This document shows positions 36,050-42,525 of a DNA stretch of 64,000 nucleotides, one piece after another; the first letter of the stretch is position 1; the number at the start of each line of letters is the position of its first letter. This DNA is from Bacillus sp. HNG (GTDB lineage Bacteria > Bacillota > Bacilli > Bacillales > Bacillaceae_L). Below the pieces are notes generated by a model, which did no database searches, was not told the origin of the DNA, and saw only the letters and a program-made list of their open reading frames with translations. A program made the position numbers and the translations under genes. The stretch spans positions 496,001 through 560,000 of the forward strand of contig NZ_QUQV01000002.1 of assembly GCF_003400205.1 (NCBI RefSeq), read 5' to 3'.

Positions 36050-36055
36050 TATAGT
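36050..36055 (+). promoter_or_regulatory. -10 element of the globin promoter
   Basis: TATAGT at 36050-36055 with no good -35 box but an FNR palindrome at -41.5, as expected of an FNR-dependent promoter. Confidence 0.6.
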
Positions 36056-36087
36056 ACTTATAAGAAAAATTAAGCGGCGGTGATAAT

Positions 36088-36471
36088 ATGGACTTTAAAC
36101 TCAATACCTTATATGAAGAAATCGGTGGTGCAGATGCCATTCAAGATTTAGTGAACACCTTTTATCCAAAGGTATATGCCGATCCTGATTTAGCTCCTTT
36201 ATTCGAAGGAGATATAGAAGAAATTAAAAGAAAACAATATATGTTTTTAACACAATTTACTGGTGGCCCGACATTATATAGCAATGAATTTGGACCTCCG
36301 GCAATGCGCTATCGTCATATGCCTTTTGAGGTTACACCCACACGTGCTAGAGCTTGGTTGCGTTGTATGAAAGAAGCATTCGAAGAAACAGGTCTTGCTG
36401 GTGATGCAGCCGAAGCCTTTTATGCTCGTTTACAACAAGTTGCAGGAATCATGGTAAATACGCCAGATTAA
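36088..36471 (+). CDS. Truncated haemoglobin, group II (YjbI-like)
   Basis: A 127-residue globin of the 2-over-2 type. Visible landmarks are the B-helix FYPKVYADPDLAPLF, RYRHMPFEVTPT with the proximal His, and AWLRCM, whose Trp is typical of group II. The length fits YjbI. It binds oxygen or nitric oxide via haem. The Bacillus genes for thiol and stress control that lie beside yjbI are absent here. It is predicted to be FNR-activated. Confidence 0.92.
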   Translation: MDFKLNTLYEEIGGADAIQDLVNTFYPKVYADPDLAPLFEGDIEEIKRKQYMFLTQFTGGPTLYSNEFGPPAMRYRHMPFEVTPTRARAWLRCMKEAFEETGLAGDAAEAFYARLQQVAGIMVNTPD

Positions 36472-36541
36472 CAAGAAAAGCGAAATGTGTCCGTCTATCG
36501 GCTTGTGCCCCCGAGCCCGGCGCCTGCAGATAAACATCAAA

Positions 36542-36569
36542 AAAATCCACGAAAACTTCGTGGATTTTT
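36542..36569 (+). terminator. Terminator after the globin gene
   Basis: A 12-bp stem (AAAATCCACGAA with its complement) and a T run. It borders the stop of the small minus-strand ORF at 36570. Confidence 0.85.
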
Positions 36570-36653
36570 TTATGATTCGATGATTATGGTCCCAATAAAG
36601 AATATTAAAACTAACGCTGCCGCAATATTAAATGTAATTGATAATTCGTCCAT
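36570..36653 (-). CDS. Small single-helix membrane protein, 27 residues
   Basis: The ORF reads MDELSITFNIAAALVLIFFI and then GTIIIES. GGGGGAG lies 6 bases before the ATG, a strong site. One membrane helix (about residues 7-25) fills most of the protein. I do not recognise it. The stop codon abuts the globin terminator, so its transcript can end in that hairpin. It is too short for database-free certainty. Confidence 0.5.
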   Translation of the reverse strand: MDELSITFNIAAALVLIFFIGTIIIES

Positions 36654-36784
36654 AGTTACTCCCCCATTATCTTTTATATGGTTTAAGAGTATCATCAAAT
36701 GTGGAAAAATTAGGTTCGTTTTTAAGGCAGTTTTTTGTCAAAGAGATGAACATTTTGTGAATCGTTGTTCGGAGAAACTTGGGT

Positions 36785-37804
36785 TCATCCTAAATACCGA
36801 TGATACAGACTCTTTGCTTCTGAAAGGTCTTTTGTTCCATGAATGAGAACACGACCATCCCTGAAAACAACTATTCTGTTCGAGCCTTGTGTAAATGATA
36901 ATAAGAATGGATTTGTTTCTACTTTACCACCTTGAGCTGTTAAACGTTCTGCAAGAGAATCTAAGTCTCTTTCCATTCGTTTGCTTGGTCGTATTTGAAC
37001 GGAGTCCCTTCCACATAAAACGGCTGATTTTGTCTGATTCTCATAGGATAAAAAAGGATAGGATGGATTTGTTCCACAAGAAAGACAACCTTCTTTTTTT
37101 ACACGATCAACTTTTATCGCTGTATGTTGATTTTTCCATAAATCAAATGAAACTAATTTATTTCGCAACGCATCGAAATCTTCAACCAATATTTTAAGTG
37201 CTTCCGTCACCTGATAGGCAACCACCATTTGAACGGCTGGACTTATGATTCCTACCGTATCACATGTCAGTCCTCCCATCGGTATGGTTTCTAGGAGACA
37301 ATGTAGACAAGGTGTCTTTCCTGGCATGATGACATAACTAATTCCATAACTCCCAACACATGCCCCATAAATCCATGGGATGTTATATTTTTGTGATGCA
37401 TCATTTAAAAGCATTCTTATGTCAAAATTGTCGGTTGCATCGATGATTAAATCTACTCCATCAATGATTTGTTCAATCTCCTGAACCGATACATCCATAA
37501 CATGTACTTGGATATCAACATCTGAATTTATTTTTTCTAAGCGTTCTTTTGCTGCAATCGCTTTTGGCAAACGATTGGCTGCATCATCTTCGCTATATAA
37601 TTGCTGCCTTTGTAAGTTCGTCCACTCCACATAATCGCGATCGACAATTGTTAGCTTTCCGATCCCTGCACGGACAAGCCCCTCAGCACTTCCTGTACCA
37701 AGCGCACCAGCACCTACTATGAGAACATGTTTATTTCTAATTTTCCTTTGCCCACTGGTTCCAATTGGAGTAAATAACTCTTGCCGAGAGTAGCGTTCGT
37801 TCAA
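36785..37804 (-). CDS. ThiF/MoeB-family sulfur-carrier adenylyltransferase
   Basis: A 339-residue E1-like enzyme that adenylates the C-terminus of a sulfur-carrier protein such as ThiS or MoaD. Motifs: GAGALGTGSAEGLVRAGIG, DRDYVEWTNLQRQQLY, DATDNFDIR and the zinc pairs CLHC and CLSC. The Cys in GLTCDTVGI is near the expected active site. The C-terminal 60 residues add a short extra domain (IRPSKRMERDLDSLAERLTA) rather than a rhodanese. Neither thi nor moa genes are nearby, so the carrier is unknown. Confidence 0.88.
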   Translation of the reverse strand: MNERYSRQELFTPIGTSGQRKIRNKHVLIVGAGALGTGSAEGLVRAGIGKLTIVDRDYVEWTNLQRQQLYSEDDAANRLPKAIAAKERLEKINSDVDIQVHVMDVSVQEIEQIIDGVDLIIDATDNFDIRMLLNDASQKYNIPWIYGACVGSYGISYVIMPGKTPCLHCLLETIPMGGLTCDTVGIISPAVQMVVAYQVTEALKILVEDFDALRNKLVSFDLWKNQHTAIKVDRVKKEGCLSCGTNPSYPFLSYENQTKSAVLCGRDSVQIRPSKRMERDLDSLAERLTAQGGKVETNPFLLSFTQGSNRIVVFRDGRVLIHGTKDLSEAKSLYHRYLG

Positions 37805-37911
37805 CTCAAATTCCTTCCTTCCAATGTAGTTCTGTTGCTATAGTACCATAGGAAAGACCTTTAGATAAAAGAAAAAGCCAGAATAGAGAGACTATCCTAG
37901 CTAAAAAGTGA

Positions 37912-38226
37912 TTATTCTACATATACGGCCGTTCCGTATGCAATAATTTCAGATGCATTTTGCATGACAGATGAAGTTTGTAGGCGCAGCCCGATAACTG
38001 CATTTGCTCCTTTTGCCTTCGCATCATCTACCAGTCGCCCAATTGCTTTTTGTCGTGCTTCTTCCAGCATTTCCGTGTAATCAGAAATTTCTCCACCAAC
38101 AATTGTTTTCAACCCTGCCATAATATCTTTACCGATATGCTTTGACTGAACCGTACCTCCTCTTACAAATCCCTTTAGTTCTTTTACTTCTTTACCAGGT
38201 ACAAAATCAGTAGTCACGATAATCAT
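37912..38226 (-). CDS. YbjQ/UPF0145 family protein
   Basis: A 104-residue cytoplasmic protein matching the YbjQ family (MIIVTTDFVPGKEVKE, then FVRGGTVQSKHIGKD and NAVIGLRLQTSSVM). These small proteins may form pentamers and have no known catalytic role. ATG at 38226 has AGGAGG 9 bases upstream; it overlaps the yxlE-like gene by 20 bases, so it is the last gene of the sigY-type operon in this strain. Confidence 0.88.
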   Translation of the reverse strand: MIIVTTDFVPGKEVKELKGFVRGGTVQSKHIGKDIMAGLKTIVGGEISDYTEMLEEARQKAIGRLVDDAKAKGANAVIGLRLQTSSVMQNASEIIAYGTAVYVE

Positions 38227-38416
38227 TCTCGTCATCCTCCTCTTTCTCACGTTTTCGTTCCCATACTAATAAAGCAAATAATAAAACAATGGCAACCATA
38301 TAAAATGCATAAAACGTCAGTGCCTTTGAAATATCAATAAACAAAAATACAATTCCTACGATTTGTCCAATAACGGCTATCAACAATACAATATATTTCG
38401 CAATAGTCCCCATCAT
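38207..38416 (-). CDS. yxlE: Small membrane protein, YxlE-like
   Basis: A 69-residue protein with two helices (KYIVLLIAVIGQIVGIVFLF and YAFYMVAIVLLFALLVW) and an acidic tail. In the sigY operon of B. subtilis yxlD and yxlE code for two such small membrane proteins that help control sigma-Y; order and size agree, but which is D and which is E is not certain. It overlaps the upstream gene by 4 bases. Confidence 0.6.
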   Translation of the reverse strand: MMGTIAKYIVLLIAVIGQIVGIVFLFIDISKALTFYAFYMVAIVLLFALLVWERKREKEEDDENDYRDY

Positions 38417-38616
38417 TCCCTACCTGCTTTACGTCGATAAATTTTTCTAGCAAAAATTAGATAAAATACAATTGGCAAGGGTGTTTGGATCAATCCCCAT
38501 ATTCCCCAAAACCAATAATTATGCCCCCGCTTTCTTGCGTCTAAAAATAACCAAAAGCTTTGAATGAGTAGGATGATGACGATTAATATCCAGAATTTGA
38601 TGTCATACGTTTTCAT
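38413..38616 (-). CDS. yxlD: Small membrane protein, YxlD-like
   Basis: A 67-residue protein with two membrane segments (KFWILIVIILLIQSFWLFL and FWGIWGLIQTPLPIVFYLIF) and basic ends, the PLDc_N-like arrangement of this family. It overlaps the previous gene by 4 bases (ATGA), so translation is coupled. It probably belongs to the set of membrane partners that hold sigma-Y inactive. Confidence 0.65.
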   Translation of the reverse strand: MKTYDIKFWILIVIILLIQSFWLFLDARKRGHNYWFWGIWGLIQTPLPIVFYLIFARKIYRRKAGRE

Positions 38617-38963
38617 GTACGCATCACCCGTTTTCGATATCGATAAAAGCTATAAACCGGGAAGCTAATAGTTGCGATACCTTGAATAAGAATATAAGCA
38701 AGTGGCAATTGGAAAAATGCTGTGATTAACGCCGTCATCATGAATAATGCGATTAAAATAAAAGCGATTAAATCTCGTCTGAATTTTTTCTTTTGTTTCT
38801 GTTGTTCGGCGGCAACTATTTGTTCAAACACTTGAAGATCAGGAGTGAAAACCGAATATTGTTGATCTATTTTAGTGAATGCTTCATTGATTTCTTGAAT
38901 CGTTTCTACATCTTCTTCATGTTGTGGTTCGTTCTTTAGTAGGACTAGCTTGTTTTTCTTCAT
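38613..38963 (-). CDS. yxlC: YxlC-like anti-sigma factor
   Basis: A 116-residue protein with a soluble charged N-terminus (about 70 residues, QEINEAFTKIDQQYSVFTPD) and two closely spaced membrane helices (LIAFILIALFMMTALITAFF and YILIQGIATISFPVYSFY). Size and layout fit YxlC, which with YxlD holds sigma-Y at the membrane. Its start lies inside the sigma gene (about 47 bases of overlap) with GGGAG upstream. Confidence 0.7.
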   Translation of the reverse strand: MKKNKLVLLKNEPQHEEDVETIQEINEAFTKIDQQYSVFTPDLQVFEQIVAAEQQKQKKKFRRDLIAFILIALFMMTALITAFFQLPLAYILIQGIATISFPVYSFYRYRKRVMRT

Positions 38964-39480
38964 TGGGTCTCAACTCCCTTCTTACTGTTTGAATTCCGTT
39001 ATGTATTCTTGATTTAACAGTTCCGATGGCGATATGAAGCATATCTGCTATTTCCTCATATGAATACCCATAGTAATGTTTGAGAACAATTGGAATCCGA
39101 ATTTCATCAGAAAGCCTACCTAGTGCAGTAAGAACATCATTCCAATCTTCTGACTGATTATCAAATTGCCACTTCATTTTGCGTAATGCTTGTTCCTGCA
39201 GCTGATAGTTATGCTCTCGTTTCTTTTTTCGAAGATCGTCAATGTATAAGTTCGTCGCAATTGTGATGAGCCATGAGGAGAATTTTGCTTTGCCATTATA
39301 CAATTTGATTTTTTCCATACTTTTCATCATTGCTTCCTGTGCCAGGTCTTCGGCAATATCAGGCTTCATTGTAACTTTTATTAAATATTTTACTAAAAAA
39401 GGATAATGCTCCTTAAAAAGCATAGCGAACGCGAGTGTATCACCACGCTTTGCACTGCGAATTAGTTCCTTTTCATCCAT
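38917..39480 (-). CDS. sigY: ECF sigma factor, SigY type
   Basis: A 187-residue ECF sigma factor. Region 2 (about residues 20-90) contains DIAEDLAQEAMMKSMEKI and FSSWLITIATNLYIDDLRKKK; region 4 shows LPDEIR-type LSDEIRIPIVLKHYYGYSYEEIADML and GTVKSRIHNGIQTVR. It heads a conserved set of yxlC-, yxlD- and yxlE-like genes as in the B. subtilis sigY operon. The yxlF/yxlG ABC transporter genes are missing. GGGGGAG lies 11 bases before the ATG. An ECF-type promoter is visible upstream. Confidence 0.82.
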   Translation of the reverse strand: MDEKELIRSAKRGDTLAFAMLFKEHYPFLVKYLIKVTMKPDIAEDLAQEAMMKSMEKIKLYNGKAKFSSWLITIATNLYIDDLRKKKREHNYQLQEQALRKMKWQFDNQSEDWNDVLTALGRLSDEIRIPIVLKHYYGYSYEEIADMLHIAIGTVKSRIHNGIQTVRRELRPNEEKQASPTKERTTT

Positions 39481-39532
39481 GCAATGAATTCTCCCCCAAG
39501 AATATTTGGTTATCTTTATTTATCGCTAATAA

Positions 39533-39558
39533 TACGAATGAGGTTATTAAAAAGTTCA
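39533..39558 (-). promoter_or_regulatory. ECF-type promoter before sigY
   Basis: On the minus strand TGAAC and CGTA are spaced by 17 bases, the layout of Bacillus ECF promoters. The sigma factor may therefore transcribe its own operon. Confidence 0.6.
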
Positions 39559-39603
39559 CTTCATCAAAAAAACTTTTATTTTTTTCTAGTTTAACCAATA
39601 AAA

Positions 39604-39634
39604 GAAGCCAGAACCCTAGCTAGGTTTGGCTTCT
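39604..39634 (-). terminator. Terminator after floT
   Basis: GAAGCCAGAACC pairs with GGTTTGGCTTC with a loop, followed on the minus strand by a T-rich stretch. Confidence 0.7.
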
Positions 39635-39644
39635 CCTTAATCTA

Positions 39645-41180
39645 TTATTCGTTTTCTGTTGATGCAGTTTTTCTTGATTGAGCTAATTCATCAGTTAAAT
39701 TGTCAATGCTGTTTCTGACATTCCCTTTTCCTGACAGGTTTTCAATGATTTCCTTTACATCGATACCAGAGGATGCCTTCAATGATTCCTGCAGGGTCGA
39801 CATTAAATTTGTTGCATAGCCGGTTACCTTATTGGCGCCGCTATTTTCTCCATTACTGCCAGTATCCACGACCGTAATTTTATCAATATTGGATAATGGT
39901 GCAGCCACTTCTTTCGCATATTGTGGAAGCATTTTAATAACCATATCGAGGATGGCCGCTTTTCCATATTGTTCGAAAGCTTCCGCGATTTTTTGTTTTG
40001 CTTCCGCTTCAGCAAGACCTTTTAGGCGAATAATATCAGCCTCAGATTCACCTTGTGCACGCTGGGCTTCTGCTTTTGCTAGACCATCGATGCGGATTTT
40101 CTCAGCTTCCGCTTTTGCCATTGCTTCGATTCGATATTTATTTGCATCCGCTTCTGCCAATTGCTTTGCTTTTTCTGCCTCTGCCGCTTGAACAACCGCA
40201 TAACGGTCAGCATCCGCCTTCTTCTTAACCTCTGAATCATATTGCTTTTCACGACGTAAAATTTCTTTTTCTTCGAGCTCAATTTGCTTCTGTCTTTCAA
40301 TGATCTGAATTTGCATTTGCTGCTCGGTAACTTCTTGTTTGGCTCTCGCTTCTTCTAGGTGGTAGGCTTGGTCAGCACGCGCTTTCGCAATGTCTTGTTC
40401 TCTACGGAATTCAGCAATTTTCAACTGATTGATTTTTTCTGCTTCCGCAACCTCTGTAGCACGCTCTAGCTCAGACTTCTGCGCTTCTTTCTCGGCCTCA
40501 GCACGTTTAATTCTTGTTTCTTTTTCAGCCTCTGCCGTTGCAATATCAGCATCGCGCTTTACTTGAGCAATTCTTGGTTTACCTAAAGAATCGAGGTACC
40601 CATTCTTATCTCGGACATCCTTGATTGTAAATGACACAATCATTAGACCCATTTTTGCTAAATCCTGTGATGCCACGCGTTGCACTTCTTGTGAGAACTT
40701 ATCACGATTCTTATAAATTTCTTCAACAGTCATTGAACCAAGGATTGAACGAAGATGACCCTCTAATACTTCTCTTGCTTCATTTTCTCGGTCTTCTTTA
40801 CGTTTTCCTAAAAATTGTTCTGCAGCTGTAGCAATTTCTGAAATAGAACCGCCGATTTTAATAATTGCCGTACCATCTGCCATAACAGGTACACCTTGCT
40901 CTGTATATACTTCAGGTGTTTGAACATCTAGTTTACTCGATAAGAGACTTAATGGTTCAGCCTGTTGGAAGACTGGAAGTACGAATGTACCGCCACCACG
41001 AACAATTTTAATGCGGTTTCCTGCCTCATCCACATGAACATTTTTTCCACCTAAATAGCTACCAGTTACAATTAGGGCTTCGTCAGGACCCGCTGTTTTG
41101 TACTTTGAAACAAATACCCCAATAAGTGCAAGTAGTAAAAATGCGACAACTCCGATTACAATCCAAATTCCTGTTGTCAT
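39645..41180 (-). CDS. floT: Flotillin FloT (YuaG)
   Basis: A 511-residue flotillin that scaffolds functional membrane microdomains. One N-terminal membrane hairpin (IWIVIGVVAFLLLALIGVFV) is followed by an SPFH domain and a long coiled coil rich in Glu-Ala repeats (AEAEKEAQKSELERATEVAE), then an assembly tail. The start GTG/ATG overlap with yuaF by 4 bases shows coupling. In B. subtilis yuaF-floT is sigma-W driven, which fits the promoter at 41777. Confidence 0.95.
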   Translation of the reverse strand: MTTGIWIVIGVVAFLLLALIGVFVSKYKTAGPDEALIVTGSYLGGKNVHVDEAGNRIKIVRGGGTFVLPVFQQAEPLSLLSSKLDVQTPEVYTEQGVPVMADGTAIIKIGGSISEIATAAEQFLGKRKEDRENEAREVLEGHLRSILGSMTVEEIYKNRDKFSQEVQRVASQDLAKMGLMIVSFTIKDVRDKNGYLDSLGKPRIAQVKRDADIATAEAEKETRIKRAEAEKEAQKSELERATEVAEAEKINQLKIAEFRREQDIAKARADQAYHLEEARAKQEVTEQQMQIQIIERQKQIELEEKEILRREKQYDSEVKKKADADRYAVVQAAEAEKAKQLAEADANKYRIEAMAKAEAEKIRIDGLAKAEAQRAQGESEADIIRLKGLAEAEAKQKIAEAFEQYGKAAILDMVIKMLPQYAKEVAAPLSNIDKITVVDTGSNGENSGANKVTGYATNLMSTLQESLKASSGIDVKEIIENLSGKGNVRNSIDNLTDELAQSRKTASTENE

Positions 41181-41722
41181 AGTTCATTTCCCCCTTTTAT
41201 CTTCATATTTTGGTAAGGTAAGACGTATACAACGCCTTCCTTTATATCTATAATAAGAACCTTTTCATCATATGGGATTGGTTCATTATTAAAGCTTTTA
41301 GCCGATTTAGCGATAGTTCCACTGATTCCTTCTATCACTACTTCTCCAAAGCCATCTACTGGAATTGAAGTGATGACCTTGCCAATTCGTCCTTTCAAAT
41401 CCTCTTCTCTGTAGACCATCGATTCTTCTGCAGAAGACAATGGAATCAACACGAAAACATTCAATAATGTGACTAAAATAAGTGCTAATACGAGTGAAAT
41501 AACAAGAATTAAGAAACTATGAAAGGATAGCAATTTTTCAAAAATGTAACCTGATGCGCTTAAAAATGTGAGGAATGAAAAAATGAGTGTTGGGCTCAAA
41601 AAACTGTCTGGAAAGATCCCCTCTAGAAAGTCACCAAACAGGATAAAAGTGAGGGTACCAATTCCACTTATGACTAAGCCAATTAGATAGATGGTTTGAA
41701 TATCATATCCAAATAGTTCCAT
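41177..41722 (-). CDS. yuaF: NfeD-like membrane protein YuaF
   Basis: A 181-residue membrane protein with three helices near the N-terminus and an OB-fold C-terminal domain (about residues 105-175, DLKGRIGKVITSIPVDGFGEV). This is the short NfeD form that forms an operon with flotillin. A GAGGTGAA-type site lies just before the ATG. The first gene of the operon follows a sigma-W-type promoter. Confidence 0.92.
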   Translation of the reverse strand: MELFGYDIQTIYLIGLVISGIGTLTFILFGDFLEGIFPDSFLSPTLIFSFLTFLSASGYIFEKLLSFHSFLILVISLVLALILVTLLNVFVLIPLSSAEESMVYREEDLKGRIGKVITSIPVDGFGEVVIEGISGTIAKSAKSFNNEPIPYDEKVLIIDIKEGVVYVLPYQNMKIKGGNEL

Positions 41723-41776
41723 AGCTTCACCTCCAAAATTTATGAATACCTTTGTAATTTTCTTTACATTCTCATT

Positions 41777-41803
41777 TACGAATTACGTTTATAAAAGGTT
41801 TCA
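41777..41803 (-). promoter_or_regulatory. Sigma-W-type promoter of yuaF-floT
   Basis: On the minus strand TGAAAC and CGTA are spaced by 17 bases, close to the sigma-W consensus (TGAAAC-N16-CGTA). It predicts induction by cell-envelope stress. Confidence 0.65.
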
Positions 41804-41855
41804 TTTTTTTATGAATTTTTTCAAACATTTGTAAAAGTTTGTCGATATGATATGG

Positions 41856-42356
41856 TTACATGAGCTCTTTTGTAATCCAAACTTTTAGTAAGAATCCAAG
41901 TACAATATAGGCAACCATATATCTCCAGTAGATCACCAATTTTTCGTTCTTTTTTTGGACAATTCCTAACCCTATGATCCACCAAAAGATAGCGTAATCC
42001 GTGATTCGTTTTTTACGAAGTTGAGTTTCGTTCCCTTCGAATTTCCTTTTTTTATTTTCATGACGTGCCCAAAGAATCACAATCACAATATCAGCAATTG
42101 CCCCAATAGAGATGGCAACCAAAACAAAGGTTGGAGATGGCTTCCATCTATTGTCTTTTTGGGCTTCTGTTTTCTTTTCAACTCTCTCCTTGTCCGCTTT
42201 AAGGGCTTCCTCAAAACTTTGAGTAGCCTCCGTTTGCCTTACATCGCTGACGATTTTATTACTTGGTACATCAAAAATGGAATAATATAGACCAATTCCA
42301 ACTGCTAAAAGGATAAACAAGCCATAAGCTAGTCCAAATAATAATCCTTTTTTCAT
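41856..42356 (-). CDS. Hypothetical membrane protein
   Basis: A 166-residue protein I do not recognise. Hydrophobic segments lie near the N-terminus (LLFGLAYGLFILLAVGIGLYY), in the middle (TFVLVAISIGAIADIVIVILW) and near the end (WRYMVAYIVLGFLLKVWI), with a Lys- and Glu-rich loop between the first two. The start may be the ATG at 42356 (AAAGAG upstream) or one six codons earlier. It lies between the flotillin operon and the PBP gene. Confidence 0.6.
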   Translation of the reverse strand: MKKGLLFGLAYGLFILLAVGIGLYYSIFDVPSNKIVSDVRQTEATQSFEEALKADKERVEKKTEAQKDNRWKPSPTFVLVAISIGAIADIVIVILWARHENKKRKFEGNETQLRKKRITDYAIFWWIIGLGIVQKKNEKLVIYWRYMVAYIVLGFLLKVWITKELM

Positions 42357-42487
42357 TTGCACCAACTCTTTCATAGAATAATAGGAATAAAGACATACAA
42401 ATTATCCCTATTCTTACAATACTCTACAAAAGGTCCTAAATAAATGTTTTTTTATAGGATTTGAGAAGTATTTGTATGACATAAAAA

Positions 42488-42521
42488 AGCAAGCCCCCTT
42501 TATTAGTAGGGAACTTGCTTG
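42488..42521 (-). terminator. Terminator after the PBP gene
   Basis: AAGCAAG (42488-42494) pairs with CTTGCTT (42514-42520), with inner CCCT/AGGG pairs, and a T run follows on the minus strand. Confidence 0.75.
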
Positions 42522-42525
42522 ATCT

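Noticed and set aside
39832-40191. Plus-strand open frame opposite floT
   Set aside because: It is an Ala/Ser/Phe-rich reverse image of the Glu-Ala repeats of flotillin.
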